Below, piece after piece: positions 1 to 11,191 of a stretch of DNA of 64,000 bases (position 1 is its first letter; every line of letters begins with the position of its first letter). Location of the stretch: contig JAUMIR010000004.1 of assembly GCA_030847615.1 (NCBI GenBank), positions 187,428,501-187,492,500 of the forward strand, written 5' to 3'. Under the pieces are notes generated by a model. It searched no databases. It saw nothing but the letters and a program-made list of their open reading frames with translations, and was not told where the DNA came from. This DNA is from Gambelia wislizenii (taxonomy: Eukaryota; Chordata; Lepidosauria; Squamata; Crotaphytidae). A program made the translations under genes and the position numbers.

Positions 1-1808
1 TATCCTGCAGGAAAAAGGCTGAACCATAAAAATTCATGATGATGGGCCTGCAAGGTTAAGTACTGTGCTGTCAATGAGTTTAATTATTCATGGTCAGCTT
101 TAAAAAATAGGAAGGTTCTTCTTTTTACAAATATTGGAGTTACATAAAATAGATAGAAATCGACTTAACCCTCCATGTTATGTATTCTGAAATGAACTAG
201 TGACATTTGGTATAAGCAAATATCAGGGCAGCCACACTACCTTGAGCTGAGATATATTGATTTTCTCTAGGGAGACATATCTTGCACATCATTTAATTGT
301 GCTGAGTCCCCAAAGATGGATAGATGTCTCTTTGTTATAGCTGAAATCTGCATGAAGTACAGATTAATAGGATAAAGTGACCGGGGCCTTCAAATGAAAT
401 GGATTTGTTGCCCTGCCTTCCTGGTAAATATTTTTTTCTCCACTTAAGTGGAAGATAGTATCAGGTATATGTTAGGTGAAAGACATTTGTGTGAAGCTTC
501 AACTGCATTGACTGGAAGAAAATGACGAACCAAGGGTGGCTGGCAGGCTCACCTCTACCCTCCAGATCAATCACAGTGCATTTCAAGAGGGCTTAATTAG
601 GCACCCTACATAAAACAAATTACAAGAGACACTGACATTGTCCTCAGACTTATGCACTAGGCCCAAGCTAGATGAGACACAGCTGCCCCAGTTACTTAAG
701 AAGTGTCTCTGATGTTTCTGATTTTCACAGCAAAAGAAGTCAGGAGCATTATATCTCCTTACATCCCAACAGTTGCTCTCACGGGGCTAGATCTGCTATT
801 AAGCAGAGTGAAGGAGTTTCCTTAGGCAACAGAAGCTGGCAATCATGTACAGGTTTTGTAGAAAAGAGTTGTGTGAACCACATGGTTTGCCTTGACTCTC
901 CTAAGCCCACCTGCTAGCCTCAGATGCAGTGGGACATACTCTCCAACATTTTGCTGATCAAAACTGGGACCTGTGCTGCTGTCAGGTATTAGCACTTCCA
1001 AACTCATAGAGCACAAGCTTCAGGTTTCACCAGAAAGCTTTATTGCCAGAAATCCAGGACGCATACAGTACAAAGTCATTGCTGAGACTGAGAACCTAAT
1101 GGATGCACTCTAAGATAAAAGCATTTTACAACCAATACAATCTGGCAGGCTGCATAAGCACTAGTTGTCCATCATCCACTGACACAAGCATTCCTTAAAC
1201 TGAAAGTTACCATCTTCCCAGCATCCCTAGCCTTGAAACTAATACCATTAATTACAGATGCCTTATCTCCTTTCCCAAGGAAAGCCGAAACAGTTACACA
1301 TACATCATTTCACCTCTACACAAACTGGTATGCACACTCTACACCAAGACCACAGGGAAACTAATGAATATGGCAGGAGCAAAGGGGACCGATCCTGACA
1401 GTGACCAAGTGACATCAGAGTGTGGTCAACATGGAAAAAGTTATCAATGAGAAAGAATAAACAAACTAGGAGAGGCTACTTTTGTCCGAGACCCTGGAAG
1501 AGCAAAATGTCATCTCCTCCTCCCCCCCCCCTGCAGAGTTGATAGAGTGCAACCTACTTTTGCACTTTGAAGTAAACTGAGGACAAAGGAGTAAAGGGAG
1601 GAGGAGAGAGAAACAGGGCCATTTTAAAAGCAGCTGAAAGAGCAGGACGACAAAGGATTAGCAGGACTGTTGCTGCCAAGTTGGGACAGTGGGAGATGAT
1701 GGTGGAGGGCCCAATCTGGTTCCTGCTGCTGTTGCTATTCTTTGCCTTCAAATCTTTTCTGGCTTACCTTGTATGGTGACCCTGAACCTATCACAGTGTT
1801 TTTTGAGG
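1..1808. other. Background DNA, no gene seen
   Basis: I see no coding region, RNA gene or clear transposon end here. Open frames are short and lack recognisable motifs. A C-run near 1,523-1,532 is the only simple repeat of note. Confidence 0.5.
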
Positions 1809-2157
1809 AGATTTTCACACGGGAAAATTATTCTGTGGGGAGATTGGGAGAGAAACGGGGCTGTTCCGGTAGCAGCACCCCATTTCGCACACCCCCTTCC
1901 TTCTCCTGATCTCCTGTCATCTTTCCTCTGTGCTGCTTCCATTTCTCTCCCGGTATGTTCCGTGATTTTTCACTAATGAACATTGTTAATTAGTAAAAAA
2001 TCATGGAACATACCGGCAGAGAAATGGAAGCAGCACGGAGCGAGGACGATGGGAGATCATGAGAAGGAAGGGGGCGTGCAAAATGGGGCGCTGCTACCGG
2101 AACAGCCCCGTTTTTCTCCCAATCTCCACATGGAATAATTTCCCCATGTGAAAATCT
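1809..2157. mobile_element. Foldback MITE, first family
   Basis: This is a long palindromic DNA transposon. The left arm starts GATTTTCACACGG and the right arm ends CCATGTGAAAATC. The two arms, roughly 170 bp each, pair along their length around a short AT-rich centre near 1,983, with the flanking halves CCGGTATGTTCCGTGATTTT and its near complement. It has no coding capacity; short frames on both strands are mirror images made by the palindrome. A second foldback element of another family begins 8 bp to the right. The superfamily is not clear because no convincing target duplication is visible. Confidence 0.75.
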
Positions 2158-2164
2158 GCTAAGA

Positions 2165-2481
2165 CTAAGGACTTTTTCCAACGGTTGAAAAAACCCATGA
2201 GGAGGTCGGGAAAAGAACGGGGCTGTGGTGCTTACACGGCCCTGTTTCAGACAACACAGTCCTCCTCCGTCCTCCTCCTGACCTTCCCTCATGCTGCTCA
2301 CACTGCTTTTTACTGACTGAGGTTTTATGTCAATAAAAAGAGGCTCCAGCAGCACAGGGGAAGGTTGGGAGGAGGTCGGAGGAGGACTGCGTCGTCTGAA
2401 ACCGGGCTGTGTAAGCACAACAGCCCTGTTCTTCTCCCAACCTCCTGGTGGTTTTTTTCAACTGTTTGAAAAAGTCCTAAG
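2165..2481. mobile_element. Foldback MITE, CTAAGGACTTTTTC family
   Basis: The element starts CTAAGGACTTTTTCCAAC and ends with the complementary GAAAAAGTCCTAAG. Its two arms pair through most of their length around a centre near 2,325. A second copy of the same family lies at 28,030-30,452, interrupted by an L1, and a related family with the same end motif lies at 10,685-11,023. It is non-coding. The 142-residue frame on the minus strand is a by-product of the palindrome. Confidence 0.8.
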
Positions 2482-2484
2482 AGT

Positions 2485-2572
2485 GTGTGACTTGCACACC
2501 TAGTGGGTTTTCATGGCCAAGCAGGGATTTGAACCCTGGTCTCCAGAGTCATAGTCCAACACTCAAAATGTT
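2485..2572 (-). repeat. Sauria-type SINE fragment
   Basis: The stretch reads, on the minus strand, as a tRNA-like head with a B-box-like GGTTCAAATCC, followed by the segment that precedes the body of the complete SINE at 27,653-27,875. Only the tRNA-derived head remains and the 3' body is missing. Confidence 0.55.
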
Positions 2573-3723
2573 GCTACTACTGAAATAAAATCTGGCTGTC
2601 ATACTGGGCAGCTTCTGTATATGGGAGTTAGGAACTATCTTGTCATTTGCTTCAGGCAGAAAAGATATTTCAGGCCAGGCTTGCCCTCTTTCCTCCCTCT
2701 TTCCTCCCAGTTAACCTCTGTTTTGGCACTGGATTTCAACAGAAGAGAAGAGCACTTGGGAAGAAAAGCTTCAAGGAGACAAGCCATGGGTGGGAAGAAG
2801 ATTCTGCCTTCCTCATTTGCTTCTGCTGTTGAAATGAGCCTCCCAGCCTCTCTTTCTCTGCAGTTGGGAAGCTCCCTGTTCGAAAACACAAAACTGCCAC
2901 TCTCATAAATGGTTTCACCCACAGAAACAGGGCATGCAAAGAGAAGCAAGTACAGAGGAAAGGATAAGGAGGGAGATCAGTTTGAGAATGATAGAGTGAA
3001 GAGGTGAGTCTTTAAAACGCATACGGAAGGAGTGGAAAGTAAACTCCATGCAGCCACTGGAACTTTAACCAATGGCCAAAGTGATCTTTTCTATGCTAGT
3101 ATTCTTTTGAGAGCCAGGAGAGAGGGACCTTCCACAAACAAATGGTCTCTTGTCAATGACAGGAGCCAGGACTTCAAGATCTGGCCATTAAACCATGAAG
3201 TGGACAAGTTCTGGGACCTTAGAGATAGGCAACTGCTTTGTCTAACTCTCTGCATTTGTCATCACTTTTCCAACCACACCCTCAAACTTGCCAATATCTG
3301 ATTGTTTGATGCATGTATATTTAGTTGTTCCTTGGATGTCTGTGTATAAATCTCATATAAAATTGTTAGTGTTTAAGTAAATCAGGTAATTCAGATTAGG
3401 AGATAAGGTAGTCAAGTTCCAAAACTGTTCCTTTTAAAAAAAATTATGACAATAAACAATAACATCAAACTAATACAACCAGAAAAGAAAAGGAAACAAC
3501 AAAGGAAAAGCCTGAAACAAAATAGCAACACAGTTAATCAAGCATCACAAACGCTGATTTTAAATTTCTCTCTGTCCAAAAATGATCATACGATATCCCT
3601 TTAACAGTATTGCATCAGATCAGTGAAAAGTCTGGGTCTCATCTTTTTAAGATGATTAAATACTTGTTTCAGCAGTTTGACACCACTTTACCCACCATGG
3701 TTCTAACCTATGGAATCCTGGTA
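2573..3723. other. Background DNA, no gene seen
   Basis: I see no supported gene. There are overlapping short frames at 2,620-2,950 with no recognisable domain, an AT-rich stretch at 3,300-3,600 and nothing repeat-like with clear ends. Confidence 0.45.
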
Positions 3724-4328
3724 CAGGAGCACCCCTGTATTCATGGGGGATTGATTCCAGGGGTCCCCACGGATACTGAAAACGGTGGATAATAGCAAAT
3801 GCCCTGTGATGGGGGGGGGAGGAAGAGTTATGGAGGAGGAGAAGGAAGGAAGGGAGGCAGTCAGGAAGAGAAATAGGAAGAGGAAGGAAGCAAAAGGCAG
3901 CCCAGTGGGTTCTTGTTGTGCAGAGAGGGTAAAGTGGAGGGGAGGGGAGGGAGCCGGGCTGGGAGAAGGTGGGTGTCCACCCCTGTCCACCTCTCCCTTC
4001 CCTGTCCAACCTCTGTCACCTCCGCCATGCTGCTGGAATCCACTGTGGGGAAGGGAGAAGAGAGGCGAGCTCTCCTCCTCCTCTTCCTCCCCATCCATCC
4101 TGCCACACCGCCGGAACCCCCCATGTGGAAGGGAGAAGGGAGGCAAGCTCTCCTCCTGCTCTCCCTCCCCCATCCACCCTCGTCACCTCTGGCACGCTGC
4201 CGGAACCCCCTGTGGGGAAGGGAGAAGCGAGGCAAGCTCTCCTCTTCCTGTCCCTCCCCGTCCACCATCACCAACCATGGATAACTGAATCAGTGGATGG
4301 CAAATCAGCAGATATGGGGGTGCTACTG
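3724..4328. mobile_element. Tc1/mariner (pogo/Tigger-like) MITE carrying a small minisatellite
   Basis: TA dinucleotides flank the element at 3,722-3,723 and 4,329-4,330. The left end reads CAGGAGCACCCCTGTATTC and the right end reads inwards as CAGTAGCACCCCCATATCTG, a terminal inverted repeat typical of Tc1/mariner non-autonomous elements. Inside, after a short AT-richer segment, lies a purine-rich block and then about three GC-rich tandem units. There is no transposase frame; overlapping frames of 120-167 residues on both strands come from the low-complexity interior. It shares its end plan with the elements at 36,352 and 59,288. Confidence 0.75.
4000..4265. repeat. Short GC-rich tandem repeat, about three units
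   Basis: Three units of about 80-89 bp each contain a GTGGGGAAGGGAGAAG-type block followed by GGCAAGCTCTCCTCCT and a run of CCTCCCC. The second unit has ATGTGGAAGGGAGAAG instead. The array lies inside the MITE at 3,724-4,328. Confidence 0.7.
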
Positions 4329-4554
4329 TATTTGTAGTTTGGTGAGGCACCAGAGTTCTCTGATAGAAAAGGCTAACTCCCTCACAAAACTACAGGATTC
4401 CATAGGGTAAAACTACAGTGGATAAAGTGGTGTCAAACTGTTGCATTTCTGTAGTGTAGGCCCATTATAGAGTGCTGAAGTACTGTTTCACTGATGCACT
4501 ATAGCCCCCCCCCCTCTGGCTTTTCTTCACAAACAAAGATTCAGGAAGGACTCA

Positions 4555-5110
4555 TCTCATGCTTTCTGCAAGTGCGCTGATGACTAAAAAGGCCAATCTG
4601 AGATAAACAAGTCCAGTTGCAGAAAGCACAGCATAAGGTCTCCTTAGGTGATGTTTCCAGGTTGTGATTCTTTCTGTGTTGTTGTTTCTCTTCAAGACTT
4701 GTTCAGTGTGAGTTCTCAAATAAGGCTGCAGCATTGTGGATAGTGTGTCTCCATGCCTCCTGATGTGAGGCCAGGGCGGACCATTGTTGGTGATCAATTT
4801 GGCCGAGCCTGAGATGTTGTTTCAGGGAGTCCTTGTATCACTTTTTTAGAGCGCCCCTCTTACGCTGACCCGTGGCGAGTTCACTGTAGAGTACTATTTT
4901 GGGGAGGCGATGGTCCTCCATCCTAGAAACATGCCCTGCCCAGCGCAGCTGTGTTCTCAATATCATGGCCTCAATGCTGGTGATCCCTGCTTGCTCAAGG
5001 ACAGCAACATTCATCACATAGTCAGTCCAGTGTGTATTTAGGATTGTACGTATACAGCACTGATGAAAGCATTCGAGGAGGCGTAAGTGGTGCACTGTAA
5101 TGCTTAAAAA
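4555..5110 (-). pseudogene. LINE ORF2 C-terminal remnant with terminal zinc finger
   Basis: On the minus strand the translation gives the post-RT region of a non-LTR retrotransposon. A recognisable block contains TSIEAMILRTQLRWAGHVSR, followed by a basic region. The frame breaks at about 4,840, where a TGA sits where the family normally has arginine (CGA), which is typical CpG decay. The last coding part, at about 4,560-4,630, gives a zinc finger of the form CxFCx4CLSQIGLFSHQRTC, the usual C-terminal cap of this LINE group. The 5' endonuclease and RT are missing. I cannot name the clade with confidence. The element is dead. Confidence 0.7.
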
Positions 5111-5864
5111 AGAAGAGGAAAGGATGAGAAGAAAAGGGAACACAGTGTTCCAATATTTCTTTGAATTAATAAGATTAATAATAACCCTAAAGAGTAGGAA
5201 TAAAATGTTGCATCTACTGCTTAGAATTGTCAGAAAATAGTCTGGGGCAACATAAACATTGTTGCTTGGGTAGCTCTTCTTCTTCTTCCTCTTCTTCTTT
5301 CTGTCTTTCTTTTTTTTTAAATGACCACTATGACAATAAGTACCACAACATGCTGATGCATTTGCCCAATCTGGAGGACCCTGGAATTGAAAAATAATGA
5401 TGTTCCTGGCCATTACATTGTGGGTTTACTAAAAAATAATGTAATGACTGGAAGCAGCCTTCATTTTGAATTGCAATAATAACATTTTCTTGTTATTTTT
5501 AACCATTGTGCCTAGGAGTTTATTGGGGGGTGAATTTGAAGCCATTTTTGTGTTTTTTAAACTTATAAAGTAGCTAAAAAGTAACATGCTAGTTCATGGG
5601 TTATTAATGTATTATTCTTTTATCAATGAATAACAAGGAATGTCAACTTGTTTTTTTAATTAACACCAAAAGAGTAACAATTATGTTTAAAAAATACCAT
5701 TCCATGCAATGTCATAGTCCACAACAAGGGTTCCAGAGAGTGTGAAACTACATCTGCCATCTGAAAGTTCTGCCTTTGTGCCAAACAAAAGAGCGTGTTG
5801 CCTGTTTTTTTCCACTGTTTTCTGTTTGTTGTATTTCACTGTTTTAATCCGCTTCTTCCATAAA
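5111..5864. other. Background DNA, no gene seen
   Basis: This is AT-rich sequence with a pyrimidine-rich patch at about 5,276-5,320. I see no gene or transposon boundary. Confidence 0.45.
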
Positions 5865-6099
5865 CAGTTAGCTCTTTGTATCCATGGATTTGGCATCCAC
5901 AGATTCCACTATCTACGGCTTTAAAATATTCCAAAATTTTTTTAAAAATTCCAAGAAGCAAACTTTGGTGTTGGCATTTTAAAAAAGGGACACCAATTTA
6001 CTATGCCATTGTGTATAATGGGACTTGAGGATCCATGGATTTTGGTATCCACGGGGAGTCCTGGAACCAAACCTCAGTGGATACAGAGGGCCCACTCTA
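5865..6099. mobile_element. Tc1/mariner (Tigger-like) MITE
   Basis: The element starts CAGTTAGCTCTTTGTATCC and ends in GGATACAGAGGGCCCACTC, complementary ends of the class GGCCCTCTGTATCC. The interior matches that of the 45,864-46,455 copy, including the ATGGATTT and CCACAGATTCCAC motifs near the left and a TATAATGG.ACTT segment near the right. It is non-coding and lightly decayed at both tips. Confidence 0.75.
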
Positions 6100-7939
6100 C
6101 TACTAAAGGGTTTCAACATCTTTATTTTGATGACTCATGGAAACTCTTTACTGATGAATTTTTCTTTCTACCTCTCCATTCTGAACATTGTTCTGGCCAC
6201 TTCCTTCATCTGCCTTGATTGGGTTAGTGGCTGTTTCCTGATACTGGCAAAGACATTGGCCCAACTTTGAAGTACACTTACCAAGAAAGATGACATCCTT
6301 TTCATTTTCACATATTAAAAAACACATGATGAATATCTGAATTATTGCCCAGTGCCATTTCTCTCAGCTGATCCAGGAAAGTTGTCTTGTGTTCTGCTAA
6401 ACCCAATTCTAGACTCAGCCTTGAGGATAGTGATTGGGTGTTTTTGTTTAATGTCACCTCAGTGGTTAGTTTTAAAGGATTATATTCAAAAGAACTGTCC
6501 CAATTTTAGAATACTTGGTGTCAAAGCAAGCACATACCGGAAAGAATCGTCACATAGCTCACAGCATTAGAGGACACTGAAAATGCTGACAAATCACCTT
6601 CATATTAATGAAGATAATTTGTATCTGAATTACTGTAAATAGATGCACAAAATGTGACCCTTTACAGGTAAATATTGAATATTACCAACTTTCTGTAGCT
6701 AATGAACAGAGTTCACCATATATATCATATATCAACAGCTACCAAGACATGTAAATAAATGTCCTTAAAACTTAACAACTACTGATGTTTACTGATAAAT
6801 TTCCCAAATGAAATGAATTGCTTTTATCACCTTTCTGCTCAAATATTGCATTTTTGTTCAATACAGTAGCACTGATACACATTTTAGTTGACTGTATGGT
6901 ATTTTCTTTGTCACCTTGAGAAAATATGACATTGTGAGAATCGGCTTATAAATCTATTAAACAAACAACTATATGAACAAACTACCAAGAGGACCTAATT
7001 TCATCTGTACACAATAACTTGTATATTCCTAAAAGCCAGTCATTTTATACCAATGTGGTCAAGAAGTAGAACCCAGGTAGAACCAAATTTAATTCTCATT
7101 GGCTGAGATCACTAGGTGGAGGTTCACCCCCAACTCCACTGTGATGCCTATTTATTCCCCCATAATAAAAGAACATGTCCTTTTATTTTCTTTCCTATAG
7201 TGACAGATTCCAATTTAGTTCTATGATAAGAAGCAAAGCACTATCATGGGGAAAATGACAAGCTGCCTTGGATCCAATTTCAGGATAAATAAATTTAAAA
7301 TATATTTCAAAATTTCAATAAATAAATAGATAAATGTTGGATGAGCTGGTTATCCATCACAGAGATGCATGAAACATATGACTTTATCAGATGCAGCAAA
7401 TACGGCATCGTAACAACACCAAATTAATGCAAAAGGGTGTGCATATTAGAATATCCTTTTGTGTTCACATATTGTCCAAAAGGTGTTCTATTTTATTGAC
7501 GGGCCAAGGTGTCAATAGATCTCCCATTGTGTTTTTGTGCCGGTATTGCCAGTGTTTGAATCCTTGTGCCATTGTGTTCAGTGAATACATGATTAATAGG
7601 CAGAACACTTCTGGGTGAGATCATGAAAACCAGATAGGGGGTGCTCTTTTTATGAACCTCCCCAGTTCACTTTTAAGTTTTAGAGTATGTTTCTGTGCTT
7701 GTCTGAATATTTTCTGTCTTTGTCTTTTATATTTGCTTTGCTTGCGTCTTCTCATGAGAATCTGTGAGATCTCAAACCAGGAAGTAAATGGAGCTCCCTT
7801 CTTGCTCCATTTATGCTGGGGCTGCCTTTCAGATGCTGCTGGAGGTAGGTTTGATAAAGGAGGTTCTATTGCTGGCATAAAAATGCCACAAAACATGCTG
7901 GCAAAAGAACGTTTATGGAGAGTGGTCTGATAAAGTCCA
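6100..7939. other. Background DNA, no gene seen
   Basis: This is AT-rich DNA with no supported gene. Short frames (up to about 92 residues at 7,652-7,930) have no recognisable domain. A tail such as AATAAATTTAAAATATATTT near 7,290 is simple AT-rich sequence. Confidence 0.45.
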
Positions 7940-8720
7940 CAGTGTATAGTCCTCCTTTAAGGACATTCCTTTCACACTCACTCCTGCAATGTCATGCCCC
8001 GTGAGCCTGATGAGGCTATAGAGTCAAAGGAGGAGGAGGACATGGCAGGGAATGTCCCTATGGACCCTGGCACAGGTTGATCTACACCTGTGCCAGCAGG
8101 GAACATTGCCAACCTAGAGGCTTGAGAAGAGGAAGAGCCTGGTCCGAGTGGGTGGCATCAGTTCCAGCAGAGACTCCTGCCCACTCAGATAAAGAAGAAG
8201 AAGAGGAGAGGGACTTACTTCCATCATCATATACCCAATAGTGAGCTCAAAAGGAGGCTCAAAGGAGGTCTCTGAGAATTTATGAGAAGAACTTGTTCAT
8301 TAAGAAACACTTAGAAAAGCCTTAATTGCTTTATATAGGCTGGAAGAGGCAATGGAGGTTTTGTCAGAGATCAACTGATCTCCCTGGAGAAAGCTTCCTG
8401 CTACCTTTGGTGCCTGAATCCTTGCTGCTTTGACTTGTGCCTTGATCTTGAACTATTCCTGACCACCCTGTTGCCTGATCCTGCTGACCCATGGACTGCC
8501 TTCTGGACAACTCTGCCTTCTGTAAGTCTTGACCTTTGGACTGTATTCTGAACTCATCTTTGTGTGCCTTCTTGCCTGTATTGCTGCTTCTCCAAGAAAC
8601 AGAATCTTGCTTGTTCTGAACTTTATCTGGCTCTCCCTAATTAACTATCACTGGGGCTTGGCTGCTTTCCCAGCCCTTGTTTATCCTGCTGGCATTTTGA
8701 GCTGCTTTTCCTGACATGCA
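7940..8720 (+). repeat. Possible decayed LTR-retroelement leader
   Basis: The first half (about 8,000-8,300) has an acidic, Glu/Asp/Lys-rich coding bias without a sustained frame. The second half (about 8,400-8,600) has repeating CCTGA, CTGACC and GGACT words like those in the R-U5 and leader regions of vertebrate LTR elements. No ends, primer-binding site or pol are identifiable, so this is only a suggestion. Confidence 0.25.
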
Positions 8721-9332
8721 CAGACACACACAATGGGCATTCTGCTCATTTCTATCAGCTTGTACTTTATACTGATTATTGATGCTGTATATTTTCTTCC
8801 CAGGGTGCTAGCCACACTGTCCTTGATGTTTGAGCTTATACAATAAGGTAATATTATATGTTTTGCTACTTTGGGCCTGAAGTCAGTGAAAAATATATAT
8901 ATGCAAACACCCCTGTTCCACTTCAAAATGTCCATTATGATCTCATTGGATCATCATGTGGCATAACATTGCACCAAGGAAGGCTTTGAATCAAGGAGAA
9001 AATAAATGTTAAACCTAGCTGTAGGTGCAGGAGCCTCAGAGATTTGTATAAAGAGCCTTCCCTCCACATAGACAAAGGAAATGCAAACAAAACCACTATC
9101 AAGGACTCATTTGGAAATGTTGTGTAACAACAACAAACCTTGAACCAACCAGTTAGCAAAGAGGACATTAACAGACAGCTGAGTTTTTTCTATCCTTTCT
9201 GACTCTTTCAAAATGACATTTGTACATTTGCTGTTCAGTACTTTCTCAAGATTTAGAAAATGACAAGGCTAGTCTTCTACAGGGTCAGATATTTTGCAAT
9301 GAAAGAATAATAATGCTTTTGTAATAACTACC
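8721..9332. other. Background DNA, no gene seen
   Basis: I see no supported gene or repeat boundary in this AT-rich stretch. Confidence 0.4.
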
Positions 9333-9390
9333 AGAGGCAGGAAAAGTTACTTTTTGGAACTACAACTCTCAGAAACCCCCAGACACCAAG
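9333..9390. mobile_element. Half of an ACTACAACTCCCAG-type MITE
   Basis: The segment reads AGAGGCAGGAAAAGTTAC followed by TGGAACTACAACTCTCAGAA, matching the left arm of the elements at 26,104-26,226 and 45,003-45,120. The right arm is missing. Confidence 0.6.
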
Positions 9391-10119
9391 CTCTGGTCTT
9401 TGCTTACAAGTCTGGACATTGCCCTTGAGGAACAGGCAAAGATGTCAGTGGGCGTTAATAGCTATATCACTTTCCCCAAAGTAAAGAAAATACACTAGAA
9501 AATCCCAGCCAGCTGGAAAATGCTTTTTTTCTGGAAACATTCCAGTTAACCAACTGTTTCGATTTTCTTCCAACCAAATCACTAGCTATTAAAAGCCAAT
9601 GAAGAACCATCTTAAGGTTATATGAAAGCCCTGAGACAGTAATCTCTTCACTTGACACAACACAGTACTATTTGATTCTCTTATGAGTAGGTATGATGTT
9701 TCCTTCCCTCTCAAAAGGTTATTCTGGAGTTGCCTGTCTATAGCTCATTAGGTTTGGCTGAATTGGGCTAATCTTCTGACCTAGTGAAAGAGAGCAGACT
9801 AAAGAAGCTGACACACAGCAATAGGAGGTAACAGGGATAGGAGCTGGTTGGGGCACAGTGAAGGCAGGGTCTTAAGCAGGGGTGGGAATCACAAAGCCCT
9901 CTTGGACTATAACTCCTGGAATTTCTAGCTATTGGCTATGACAGGTAGGACACTTCAGTAACATCCAGGAGGTCACATGAGTCCCAGTCCTAAAGGAAAC
10001 GGGCCTTGCCACATGGAGATAGGACCACTGAATGCAAGGTATAAAATGTAGGAAAGAAAGGAAGCTGTGGGGTGGAGAAAACAAAGATAAGAGGAGTGAG
10101 AGAAGGAGGTGGAAGCAGC

Positions 10120-10222
10120 ACTTGGGGAGGAAAACTTTTGGAGTACAACTCTCAGCAATCTCCCTTGATCTTGTAGGCTGGGGGATTCTGGGAGATGCAG
10201 TCCAAAAGGTATGCTTGGGGTG
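10120..10222. mobile_element. ACTACAACTCCCAG-type MITE
   Basis: The arms are CTTTTGGAGTACAACTCTCA and, on the other side, GATTCTGGGAGATGCAGTCC. They pair as an inverted repeat of about 45 bp around a small centre. This is the widespread reptile MITE whose arms read TGGACTACAACTCCCAGAAT; at least four copies occur in the window. Confidence 0.7.
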
Positions 10223-10362
10223 AGTGGGTTATGTAGAGGAGTGTCAAACAGAAGCTAGCAAAGATACAGTCAAGCATAAACAATGGAAAAGGAAGGAGAG
10301 GACCAGAAAGGAGCCAAGCTATAGAGACCCTCTGGCCAGTTGTAGAATGTAGGGGCAGGATT

Positions 10363-10392
10363 GGTGTGTGTGTGTGTGTGTGTGTGTGTGTG
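10363..10392. repeat. (TG)n microsatellite
   Basis: About 15 uninterrupted TG dinucleotides, followed by a short AG-rich run. Confidence 0.95.
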
Positions 10393-10620
10393 ACAGAGAG
10401 AGAGGGAGGGAGATTGGGTCAACTTGTCCTAGTACCCCACATAGCAAGGTCCTCCTTCTTCATTTTGTTGTGTAACATTGGACCCTGCCCAACCCTGCCA
10501 TATTGCTCACTCACTGGAGCCCCCAACAAGTGTGTCAATTTGTAGGGGGCAGCAGCCACTACAGGCTGGCCCATTAGGTACTGCTCCCCTCCCCAAAGGC
10601 TCAAGCTTCACCCAACCACT

Positions 10621-11088
10621 GCATTCCGCCATCGTCATTACATATAGCTAGTCAATGGGGGTCTGGTTGGCTATTAGCACCTTCCTTAGGACTTTTTCAG
10701 ATGTACCTTAAATCTGGAAGGAGCTGTCGAGAGAGGAACGCAGCTGCTCCGCGGCAGGGGGAAGTTTCTGACGACACCATCCCTCTCTTGTTACCCTCCC
10801 TGTTCCTTCTGTGTCGCATGGAAGGAAAAGGCACCACTTTTTACTCCGGGAAGTTCTTCATGAACAAAAAGTGGCACCTTTTCCTTCCATGCGACACAGA
10901 AGGAACACGGAGGGTAACAAGAGAGGGATGGTGTCGTCAGAAACTTCCCCCTGCCGCGGAGCAGCTGCGTTCCTCTCTCGACAGCTCCTTCCAGATTTAA
11001 GGTACATCTGAAAAAGTCCTAAGGAAGGTGCTAATAGCCAACCAGACCCCATTGACTAGCTATATGTAATGACGATGGCAGAATGCAA
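10621..11088. repeat. 468-bp near-perfect palindrome extending past a MITE
   Basis: The left arm (about 10,622-10,847) and right arm (about 10,866-11,085) pair almost perfectly. By eye I count only a handful of mismatches or single-base indels in about 225 bp. The axis is near 10,856. The inner part of each arm is a foldback MITE (10,685-11,023). The outer 60-65 bp of each arm (words such as CATATAGCTAGTCAATGGGG and its complement) lies outside the MITE ends and has no counterpart in the related copies, so the palindrome is larger than the transposon. Confidence 0.9.
10685..11023. mobile_element. Foldback MITE, CTTAGGACTTTTTCAGATG family
   Basis: The element starts CTTAGGACTTTTTCAGATG and ends with the complementary CATCTGAAAAAGTCCTAAG. 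The arms of about 160 bp are almost identical, which implies recent formation. The ends share CTAAGGACTTTTTCA with the other foldback family at 2,165 and 28,030. It is non-coding; mirror-image short frames appear on both strands. Confidence 0.85.
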
Positions 11089-11191
11089 GAGAGGGACAGT
11101 GTCATCAGAAACTGCCCCCTGTCACGGAGCAGCTGTGTTCCTCTCCCGACGGCTCCTTCTGGATTTAAGGTACGTCTGAAAAAGTCCTCAG
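11087..11191. mobile_element. Solitary right arm of the same foldback MITE
   Basis: The segment repeats, in diverged form, the right arm of the element just upstream (compare 10,916-11,023 with AAGAGAGGGACAGTGTCATC and CTGAAAAAGTCCTC here). It directly follows the end of the large palindrome. An arm of this kind with no partner is unusual and probably reflects the event that made the palindrome. Confidence 0.75.

Noticed and set aside
3703..4288. Overlapping Ser/Pro/Glu-rich frames on both strands
   Set aside because: Low-complexity interior of a MITE; open in several frames at once.
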